From Variovorax paradoxus (GTDB taxonomy: Bacteria; Pseudomonadota; Gammaproteobacteria; Burkholderiales; Burkholderiaceae_C): a stretch of 64,000 nucleotides of DNA. The stretch spans positions 3,894,501-3,958,500 of the forward strand of contig NZ_JAUSXL010000002.1 of the NCBI RefSeq assembly GCF_030815975.1, read 5' to 3'. Shown here one piece after another: positions 58,024 to 64,000 of this stretch. Every line of letters starts with the position of its first letter. Position 1 is the first letter of the stretch. The notes beneath the pieces are model-generated. The model was given only the letters and a program-made list of their open reading frames with translations. It was not told the DNA's origin and searched no databases. The position numbers and the translations under genes are program-made.

Positions 58024-58935
58024 ATGACCGAGGCCGCCGCCACACAAACTCCCGAGATCGACGACTTCATCGACGCCCTGTGGCTCGAAGACGGACTGTC
58101 GAAGAACACGCTGGCCGCCTACCGCCGCGACCTTGCGCTGTTCGCGCAGTGGCTGGGCAGGCAGCGCAGCGGCGGCGCGCTCGACACGGCGCAGGAGTCC
58201 GACCTGCAGGCCTACATGGGCGCGCGCCTGTCGACCAAGGGCAAGGCCACTTCGGCCAACCGGCGGCTCACGGTGTTCAAGCGCTACTACCGCTGGGCGC
58301 TGCGCGAGCGGCGCATCGCGGCCGACCCGAGCATCCGGCTCGCGCCCGCGCGGCAGATGCCGCGGGCCGTCAAGACGCTGTCGGAAAAACAGGTCGACGA
58401 CCTGCTGGCCGCGCCCGACGTCGAGACCCCGCTCGGCCTGCGCGACCGCGCGATGCTCGAGCTGATGTATGCGAGCGGCCTGCGCGTGAGCGAGCTGGTG
58501 GCGCTCAAGGTCATCGACATGAGCCTGAACGACGGCGTGCTGCGCGTGCTCGGCAAGGGCAGCAAGGAGCGCCTCGTGCCGTTCGGTGGGGAGGCGCGGC
58601 GCTGGATCGAGCGCTACCTGGAGGAGTCGCGCCCCGCCATCCTTGACGGGCAGCAGACGCCCGACCTGTTCGTGACCGCGCGCGGCGCCGGCATGACGCG
58701 CGTGATGTTCTGGATCATCGTGAAGAAGCAGGCCGCCGCGGCCGGCATCCACGTGCCGCTGTCGCCGCACACCTTGCGCCATGCCTTCGCCACGCACCTG
58801 CTGAACCACGGCGTGGATCTGCGCGCGGTGCAATTGCTGCTCGGCCATGCCGATATTTCCACGACCACCATCTACACCCACGTGGCGCGCGAGCGCCTCA
58901 AGCAATTGCATGCCGCGCATCATCCACGCGGTTGA
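58024..58935 (+). CDS. xerD: Site-specific tyrosine recombinase XerD
   Basis: A 303-residue recombinase that resolves chromosome dimers at dif with XerC. The N-terminal SAM-like domain (FIDALWLEDGLSKNTLAAYR) is followed by the catalytic domain with arginine in YASGLRVSELVAL, lysine in GKGSKERLVPFG, HTLRHAFATHLL, LLGHADISTTTIYTH with the tyrosine nucleophile. The ATG at 58024 gives the standard length. The 3' end overlaps the DUF72 gene by 26 bases. It is a core gene here, not a phage integrase. Confidence 0.95.
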   Translation: MTEAAATQTPEIDDFIDALWLEDGLSKNTLAAYRRDLALFAQWLGRQRSGGALDTAQESDLQAYMGARLSTKGKATSANRRLTVFKRYYRWALRERRIAADPSIRLAPARQMPRAVKTLSEKQVDDLLAAPDVETPLGLRDRAMLELMYASGLRVSELVALKVIDMSLNDGVLRVLGKGSKERLVPFGGEARRWIERYLEESRPAILDGQQTPDLFVTARGAGMTRVMFWIIVKKQAAAAGIHVPLSPHTLRHAFATHLLNHGVDLRAVQLLLGHADISTTTIYTHVARERLKQLHAAHHPRG

Positions 58936-59674
58936 GCCGCTGCCGGCGTCGCTGCGTATCGGTTGCGCGGGCTGGAGCCTGCCCCGTGCCCTGTGGTCCG
59001 AGTTCCCACCCGAAGGCTCGCACCTGCAGCGCTATGCACAGCGCTTCGATGCGGTCGAGATCGACACGTCGTTCTACCAGCCGCACCGGCGCGAGACCTA
59101 TGAGCGTTGGGCTGCGAGCACGCCTGGCGCCTTCCGCTTCGCGGTCAAACTGCCGCAGACGATCACGCACGAACAGCGGCTGGTCGGTGTCATGCCGGCC
59201 TTCGATGAATTCCTTGCGCAGGTCGCGGGGCTGGGCGAGAGGCTCGGCTGCCTCGTCGTGCAATTGCCGCCGAGCCTCGCGTTCGACGAAGGCGTGGTCC
59301 GGCGGTTTCTTGCCGATGTGCGGCGAAGGCGTGCCGGGGCGGTTGCGCTGGAGCCGCGGCACCGCAGCTGGTTCGTGCCCGCGGCCGAGTCGTTGCTGTC
59401 GCGCTTGCGAGTCGGGCGCGTGCTGGCCGATCCGGTGCTGTTCGACGAGGCTGGATCGCCCGGCGGATGGCCCGGTCTCGTTTATCTGCGACTGCACGGA
59501 TCGCCACGCCGCTACTGGTCGGCCTACGACGATGCGCTGCTGGCGCGGCTCGCGCGGCGCTTGATGCAAGCGCGAGAAGAAGGCGCGGAGTGCTGGTGCA
59601 TCTTTGACAACACGGCGGGCGGCGAGGCGGTTGGCAATGCGGCGACGCTCGCGCACCTGCTTCAGAATCGCTGA
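58910..59674 (+). CDS. DUF72 family protein (YecE-like)
   Basis: A 254-residue protein with a TIM-barrel-like DUF72 fold. Motifs are LRIGCAGWSLPRALWSEFPP, EIDTSFYQPHR, FRFAVKLPQTITHEQRL, and at the end YLRLHGSPRRYWSAYDDALL and WCIFDNTAGGEAVGNAATL. The function is unknown, although the family is widespread. The ATG inside the xerD end gives the family-like N terminus; an upstream ATG in the xerD frame region is unlikely. Confidence 0.9.
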   Translation: MPRIIHAVEPLPASLRIGCAGWSLPRALWSEFPPEGSHLQRYAQRFDAVEIDTSFYQPHRRETYERWAASTPGAFRFAVKLPQTITHEQRLVGVMPAFDEFLAQVAGLGERLGCLVVQLPPSLAFDEGVVRRFLADVRRRRAGAVALEPRHRSWFVPAAESLLSRLRVGRVLADPVLFDEAGSPGGWPGLVYLRLHGSPRRYWSAYDDALLARLARRLMQAREEGAECWCIFDNTAGGEAVGNAATLAHLLQNR

Positions 59675-59695
59675 TTCATTCGAGGAGACAGGATC

Positions 59696-60664
59696 GTGAA
59701 TTTCAACAAGCTCTGCGCCGGCATTGCGCTGGCGGCCGTTGCCGGCCTTGCCGTGGCGCAGGGATTTCCCACCGCCAAGCCCATCCGTCTGATCGTCGGC
59801 TACCCGCCCGGCGGCGGCATCGACTTCGCGGCGCGTACGGTGCAAGTGCCGCTGCAGGAGGCCCTCAAACAGCAGTTGGTGGTCGACTACAAGCCCGGCG
59901 CGAGTGGCATGATCGCCGCCACGGAACTCACGCGGCAGCCGGCCGACGGCTACACGCTGCTGCTTGCCAACACAGGGCCGTTTGCCATCGCGCCGTACCT
60001 GCAGAGCAAGCCACCCTATGACCCGATCAAGCAGTTCACCTACATCGGCCAGATCAGCCAGGGCAGCTACATCGCGGTGACGCGGCCCGACCATCCGGCC
60101 AGGGACCTGAAGGAGTTCGTTGCCTGGGCCAAGGGGCAACCGGGCAAGGTCAACTTCGCCTCGGGCGGCAACGGCACCTCGACGCACCTGAACGGCGAAC
60201 TGATGAACCAGGTGACCGGTCTCGACATGACCCATGTGCCGTACAAGGGCAGCGCCCCTGCGGTGCAAGACCTGCTCGGTGGTCAGACGCAGATCCTGAT
60301 CGACGCGGGCAGCGTGCTGCTGCCGCAGGTGAAGGGCGGCAAGCTCAAGGCGCTGGCGGTGACCGGGCCGGTGCGCGATCCACAACTGCCCGATGTGCCG
60401 ACCGTGAAGGAGCTGGGCCTCGGGGGCATGGAGTCGGTCGGGTTCCAGGGGCTGGTCGGGCCGGCCAACATGCCGAAGGACGTGGTCGACCGGCTCTCCG
60501 GCGAACTGGCCCGTGCATTGGCGCAACCTGCGATCAAGGCCAAGTTCGCTGCTGCCGGGGCCGAGGTGCATCCGCTCGGACCGGCCGAGTTCGCGGCCTT
60601 CGTCAAGGCCGACAATGAGAAGTGGTCCAGGCTCATTCGTGAGCGCAAATTGCAACTCGATTAA
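59696..60664 (+). CDS. Bug-family (TctC) binding protein 2
   Basis: A 322-residue periplasmic receptor starting at GTG with GGAGA upstream. The signal peptide ends near AVAQG, then FPTAKPIRLIVGYPPGGGID, the Bug signature, and THVPYKGSAPAVQDLLGG in the second lobe. No membrane partner genes are adjacent. It is probably co-transcribed with the next Bug gene, 11 bases downstream. The ligand is unknown. Confidence 0.92.
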   Translation: MNFNKLCAGIALAAVAGLAVAQGFPTAKPIRLIVGYPPGGGIDFAARTVQVPLQEALKQQLVVDYKPGASGMIAATELTRQPADGYTLLLANTGPFAIAPYLQSKPPYDPIKQFTYIGQISQGSYIAVTRPDHPARDLKEFVAWAKGQPGKVNFASGGNGTSTHLNGELMNQVTGLDMTHVPYKGSAPAVQDLLGGQTQILIDAGSVLLPQVKGGKLKALAVTGPVRDPQLPDVPTVKELGLGGMESVGFQGLVGPANMPKDVVDRLSGELARALAQPAIKAKFAAAGAEVHPLGPAEFAAFVKADNEKWSRLIRERKLQLD

Positions 60665-60675
60665 TCAGACTTTCA

Positions 60676-61656
60676 ATGAGTTCCATGCAATTCCCGTTCA
60701 AGCCGTCGTGGCTCTTCGCCGCCGCCGCGCTCTGCGCTGCCGCCGGCGTCCAGGCCCAGGCCGTTCCCAAGACCATCCGCCTCATCGTGGCGTATCCCGC
60801 GGGCGGCGTCAGCGACGTGGTCGCGCGCGCACTCGGCGACAAGCTCGCCGCGCAGCTGGGCACCACGGTGGTGGTCGACAACCGGGCCGGCGCCAGCGGT
60901 GCCATCGGCATGGACGCCGTGGCCAAGGCCGCGCCCGATGGCGCAACGCTGGGCTTCTCGGCCATCAGCCCGCTGGTGTTGAGCCCGCACTTGGGCAAGC
61001 TGCCCTTCGATCCGCTGAAGGACATCGCGCCGGTCGCGAGCGTGATGTATTCGCCGGTGCTGCTGATCGCCACGCCGGCCAGCAAGGCGCGGGACTTTCG
61101 CGCGCTGATCGCCGACGCGAAGGCGCAGCCCGGCGCGGTGCGCTGGGCCACCTCGGGGCCGGCATCGCTCGGTCACATCGTGCTCGAGCAGGTGAGGGCG
61201 GCCACGGGCGTCGACATCACGCACGTGCCCTACAAGGGCGGTGGCCAGCAGCTCAACGATGCGCTCGGCGGGCAGTTCGAAATTCTCTCGAGCAATGCGA
61301 GCCCGACGCTCACTTCGCACATCCAGTCGGGCAAGCTGCGTCCGCTGGCCGTGGGTGCGCCGGCTCGGCTCGAAAGCCTGCCGCAGGTGCCCACGCTGGG
61401 CGAGCTGGGCTACAGCGCGGCAAACATCAATTCGGTGTTCGGCATCTTCGCGCCCGCGGCCACGCCGCCGGCATTGATCGCGAAGTACAACGCCGAGATC
61501 AACAAGGCCCTGGCCAGCCCCGAGCTGCGCGCCAAGCTCACGGCCACCGACAATGTACCCATCGGCGGCACCCCCGCGGCCTTCGCGAAGGAGATCGCTT
61601 CAGAGTTCGAAGGCAACGGGCGCATCGTCAAGGCCGCGAACATCAAGGCCGATTGA
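60676..61656 (+). CDS. Bug-family (TctC) binding protein 3
   Basis: A 326-residue periplasmic receptor. The signal peptide ends at GVQAQA, followed by VPKTIRLIVAYPAGGVSDVV and HVPYKGGGQQLNDALGGQFE. It differs clearly from its upstream neighbour, so the pair is not a recent duplication. It ends 44 bases before tetR, with no obvious terminator between, and faces the start of the acyl-CoA gene group. Confidence 0.92.
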   Translation: MSSMQFPFKPSWLFAAAALCAAAGVQAQAVPKTIRLIVAYPAGGVSDVVARALGDKLAAQLGTTVVVDNRAGASGAIGMDAVAKAAPDGATLGFSAISPLVLSPHLGKLPFDPLKDIAPVASVMYSPVLLIATPASKARDFRALIADAKAQPGAVRWATSGPASLGHIVLEQVRAATGVDITHVPYKGGGQQLNDALGGQFEILSSNASPTLTSHIQSGKLRPLAVGAPARLESLPQVPTLGELGYSAANINSVFGIFAPAATPPALIAKYNAEINKALASPELRAKLTATDNVPIGGTPAAFAKEIASEFEGNGRIVKAANIKAD

Positions 61657-61665
61657 CCCTGCGGC

Positions 61666-61700
61666 TTGAGGTTCCGATTTCCCTACCTTATAGTAGGTAG
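61666..61700 (+). promoter_or_regulatory. tetR promoter with overlapping operator
   Basis: TTGAGG (61666-61671), 17 bases, then TATAGT (61689-61694) form a good promoter. CTACCT (61683-61688) and AGGTAG (61695-61700) flank the -10 as a perfect inverted repeat. The expected start site is the A of the tetR ATG at 61701. The half-sites match the site before the thiolase gene. Confidence 0.8.
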
Positions 61701-62291
61701 ATGAGCAGCGCTATCGCCACACCCGCCGGACTCCTCGCCGGCAGCACCCGGGAGCAGATCCTCGGGGTGGCGCGCCGCCTGATCGAAACGCGCTCGTACC
61801 TGGGCTTCAGCTTCCAGGACGTGGCCGATGCGGTCGGCATCCGCAAGGCGAGCCTGTACCACCACTTTCCGACCAAGGAAGCGCTGGGCATCGCGGTGAT
61901 CCGCCAGGCCACCCAGCTCTTCAAGGACTGGGACGCGGCGCGGGTGCGCACGCCGAAGGACGCGCTCGAATCCTATTTCCGCATGTACCGCGACACGCTC
62001 AAGGCGGGCTCGGGCATGTGTCCCGCGGGAGCGCTGACGCCGGGGTGGGACTGCATCGACGAGGAACTGCGCCAGGCCGTGCAGGAGCTGCGCAACACCC
62101 AGGTGCTGTGGCTCACGGGCGTGCTGGGCGCGCTGGCGCCGGCCCGGCAGAAGAAGGGCGCATCGGTTGCATCGCAGGCGGCCTATGTGTTCTCGGTGTG
62201 CCAGGGCGCGCTGCTCGCATCGCGCATGACGGGCCGTGTCGAGGACTTCGACGAGGCCATCGCGCAGCTCAGGAGTTCGTTGCCCGGCTGA
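61701..62291 (+). CDS. TetR/AcrR family regulator
   Basis: A 196-residue regulator. The helix-turn-helix is FQDVADAVGIRKASLYHHFP (residues 39-58) with KEALGIAVIRQ next, and a helical ligand domain follows containing GMCPAGAL. It sits directly upstream of a thiolase and a MaoC hydratase gene and its own promoter carries an operator copy shared with the thiolase upstream region, so it probably represses that acyl-CoA pathway and itself. Translation is probably leaderless. Confidence 0.93.
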   Translation: MSSAIATPAGLLAGSTREQILGVARRLIETRSYLGFSFQDVADAVGIRKASLYHHFPTKEALGIAVIRQATQLFKDWDAARVRTPKDALESYFRMYRDTLKAGSGMCPAGALTPGWDCIDEELRQAVQELRNTQVLWLTGVLGALAPARQKKGASVASQAAYVFSVCQGALLASRMTGRVEDFDEAIAQLRSSLPG

Positions 62292-62344
62292 CCGCCGGAC
62301 AACATCGCAGGCACGCCGCGCGTGCTTATTTTTTGGCCTCGTTG

Positions 62345-62364
62345 CCTACCGATTGGATGGTAGG
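62345..62364 (+). promoter_or_regulatory. TetR operator copy upstream of thiolase, hairpin with T-run
   Basis: CCTACC-N8-GGTAGG at 62345-62364 shares the CTACC-N8-GGTAG frame with the tetR promoter site. It is followed by six T residues, so it could also act as a weak terminator hairpin for tetR. It stands 24 bases before the thiolase ATG. A clear -10 was not recognised. Confidence 0.65.
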
Positions 62365-62387
62365 TTTTTTGATCAAGGAGTGTTCCC

Positions 62388-63521
62388 ATGAAAGCCGTCA
62401 TTTCCGCCTACGCCCGCTCGCCTTTCCACTTCGCGAAGAAGGGAGCGCTCGCCGAGGTGCGCCCCGACACGCTGGCCGCCGGCGTGGTTCGCGGCCTGCT
62501 GCAGCGCACCGACCTCGACCCCGCGCTGCTCGAGGACATCATCCTGGGCTGCGCCTACCCCGAGGCCTCGCAGGGCAACAACCTCGCGCGCATCGTCGGG
62601 CTGCTCGCGGGGCTGCCGCATGAAGTGGGCGGCATGACGGTGAACCGCTTCTGCGGTTCGTCGATGCAGGCCGTGCACATTGCCGCGGCGCAGATCGAGG
62701 CGGGCATGGGCGAGGCCTTCCTGTGCGTGGGCGTGGAGTCGATGACGATGGTGCCGCAGGGCGGCTTCAACTTCTCGCCGAACCCCGAGCTGAAGGACAG
62801 CACCGATGCCTACATCTCGATGGGCGAGACCGCCGAGAACGTCGCGCAGCGCTGGAACGTGAGCCGCGCCGACCAGGAGGCCTTTGCGGTCGAGTCGCAC
62901 CGCAAGGCCGCTGCCGCGCGCGCGCAAGGCCGCCTGGCGGGCGAGATCGTGCCGGTGCGCCTGGCCTCGGGCGAGGTGGTCAATGCCGATGGCTGCATCC
63001 GCCCGGTCACCTCGGCCGAGGCGCTGGCGGGCCTCAAGCCGGCGTTCCGTCCCGATGGTGTGGTGACGGCCGGCACCTCTTCCCCGCTGACCGATGGCGC
63101 CGCAGTCGTGCTCGTGACCAGCGATGCCTTCGCCGCAAAACACCATCTGCAGCCGCTTGCACGCATCAAGTCCTTTGCGACCGTGGGCGTCGATCCGGCC
63201 GTCATGGGCATCGGCCCGATCCCCGCGACCCGCAAGGCGCTGGCGCGTGCGGGCCTCAGCGCGGCCGACCTCGACGTGATCGAGCTCAACGAAGCCTTCT
63301 CGTCGCAGGCGCTGGCCTGCATCCGCGATCTCGGCCTCGACGCGGCAAAGATCAACCTCGACGGCGGCGGCCTTGCCATCGGCCACCCGCTGGGCGCGAC
63401 CGGTGCGCGCATCACGGGCAAGGCGGCTTCGCTGCTCGCGCGCGAGAAGGGCCGCTATGCGCTGGCCACGCAATGCATCGGCGGCGGACAGGGCATTGCC
63501 ACCATCCTCGAGCGCGTCTGA
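62388..63521 (+). CDS. Acetyl-CoA acyltransferase (thiolase)
   Basis: A 377-residue thiolase. The acyl-accepting cysteine is C89 in VNRFCGSSMQA, the C-terminal motifs are GGGLAIGHPLGATGAR (catalytic histidine) and CIGGGQG with the second cysteine near residue 363. It catalyses either degradative cleavage of 3-ketoacyl-CoA or condensation; FadA-like length and the neighbouring MaoC hydratase favour a degradative acyl-CoA path. AAGGAG precedes the ATG. It is probably regulated by the adjacent TetR. Confidence 0.94.
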   Translation: MKAVISAYARSPFHFAKKGALAEVRPDTLAAGVVRGLLQRTDLDPALLEDIILGCAYPEASQGNNLARIVGLLAGLPHEVGGMTVNRFCGSSMQAVHIAAAQIEAGMGEAFLCVGVESMTMVPQGGFNFSPNPELKDSTDAYISMGETAENVAQRWNVSRADQEAFAVESHRKAAAARAQGRLAGEIVPVRLASGEVVNADGCIRPVTSAEALAGLKPAFRPDGVVTAGTSSPLTDGAAVVLVTSDAFAAKHHLQPLARIKSFATVGVDPAVMGIGPIPATRKALARAGLSAADLDVIELNEAFSSQALACIRDLGLDAAKINLDGGGLAIGHPLGATGARITGKAASLLAREKGRYALATQCIGGGQGIATILERV

Positions 63522-63566
63522 GCGATTGTTGTTCGAGAATGCGCGCAGGCACTACAAGGAACTCCC

Positions 63567-64000
63567 ATGGCGGCACTCCCTGACGACACCGGCGCCAAGC
63601 GCGCGCTCTACCTCGAAGACCTGTCGGTCGGCGACCGCTTCCAGAGCGGCGAACATGCGCTGGATGTGGCGCAGATCAAGGCCTTTGCGTTGCAGTTCGA
63701 TCCGCAGCCCTTCCACACCGACGAAGAGGCCGCGAAAAGCACCTTCTTCGGCGGCCTTGCAGCCAGCGGCTGGCACACGGCGGCGCTCACGATGAAGCTG
63801 CTGGTGGAAAGCGGTATTCCGCTGGCCGAGGGCGTCATCGGCTCGGGCGGCGAGCTGCAGTGGCCCAAGCCGACGCGGCCCGGCGATGTGCTGCATGTGG
63901 TGAGCGAAGTGGTCGAGATCGTGCCTTCTCGCTCCAAGCCGGGCCGGGCGATGGTGACGATGCGCTGCCGCACGCTCAACCAGGATGGCGACGTGGTGCA
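63567..64000 (+). CDS. MaoC family hydratase (5' part)
   Basis: The window ends in this gene; about 144 residues are visible with no stop. The hot-dog fold hydratase motif is visible as LQFDPQPFHTDEEAA (residues 34-48), and FFGGLAASGWHTAALTMKLL follows, typical for the (R)-enoyl-CoA hydratase/MaoC group. AAGGAA precedes the ATG at 63567. It follows the thiolase by 45 bases and very probably belongs to the same operon. Confidence 0.92.
   Translation, partial: MAALPDDTGAKRALYLEDLSVGDRFQSGEHALDVAQIKAFALQFDPQPFHTDEEAAKSTFFGGLAASGWHTAALTMKLLVESGIPLAEGVIGSGGELQWPKPTRPGDVLHVVSEVVEIVPSRSKPGRAMVTMRCRTLNQDGDVV

Noticed and set aside
58024..58935. xerD as a mobile-element integrase
   Set aside because: Length and motifs fit the core XerD, the neighbours are ordinary genes, and no att repeats or phage genes were seen.

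Overview
The window is a piece of a GC-rich betaproteobacterial chromosome, most likely Comamonadaceae and probably Variovorax or a close relative. This rests on gene content and order, not on a search: a complete nuoA-N cluster followed by a DUF2818 gene, a remnant of the queG/tsaE/amiC/mutL/miaA neighbourhood, three orphan Bug-type (TctC) solute-binding proteins, and GC-rich intergenic repeats. No rRNA, tRNA, CRISPR array, integrase-borne island or insertion sequence was seen.

Layout. (1) 1-15820: complex I genes nuoA (3' part only) to nuoN, tightly packed, followed by translationally coupled genes for a DUF2818 membrane protein, an ADP-ribose-type Nudix hydrolase and then a DUF1178 protein. 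(2) 15833-22665: an ABC exporter divergent from a marR / outer-membrane-factor / emrA / emrB tripartite efflux operon; the short space between them carries an 18-bp perfect palindrome filling the spacer of a strong sigma70 promoter. (3) 22783-28906: an AGE-family sugar epimerase, then a branched-chain-amino-acid-type ABC importer (two ATPases, binding protein, two permeases). (4) 28959-36214: a 5'-nucleotidase-family lipoprotein, a BON-like protein, an AttH/CrtC lipocalin-like protein, a cysteine-synthase-family PLP enzyme and a penicillin-acylase-family lipoprotein. (5) 36227-36811: a 585-bp giant imperfect palindrome with a 13-bp triple tandem repeat at its centre. (6) 36830-42575: an FtsX-type ABC permease, a serine beta-lactamase-like hydrolase, and an ECF42-type sigma factor paired with its DGPF (YCII) protein. 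(7) 42724-46771: a GntR/FCD-controlled module of a 2-oxoglutarate dioxygenase and an oxidoreductase, divergent from a PLP dehydratase. (8) 46773-55952: a LolD-like ATPase, miaA, a lipoprotein hydrolase, mutL, dedA, a glycine-zipper lipoprotein, amiC, tsaE and queG. (9) 55960-64000: an AEC transporter, Bug proteins, xerD, a DUF72 protein, and a TetR regulator with a thiolase and a truncated MaoC hydratase; matching operators precede tetR and the thiolase.

How the parts work together: complex I couples NADH oxidation to quinone reduction and proton export. The efflux operon and the liv-type importer are self-contained transport systems. The mutL/miaA/tsaE/queG group handles mismatch repair, tRNA modification and, with amiC, cell separation. 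The 3' end looks like a short acyl-CoA pathway controlled by the local TetR protein. A recurring feature is a -10-like hexamer ending 6-8 bases before a start codon (ABC exporter, marR, DUF1178, threonine dehydratase, mutL, dedA, queG, tetR, possibly xerD), which suggests leaderless or nearly leaderless messages for many housekeeping and regulatory genes. All functional calls come from reading motifs and context by eye; none was checked against a database.
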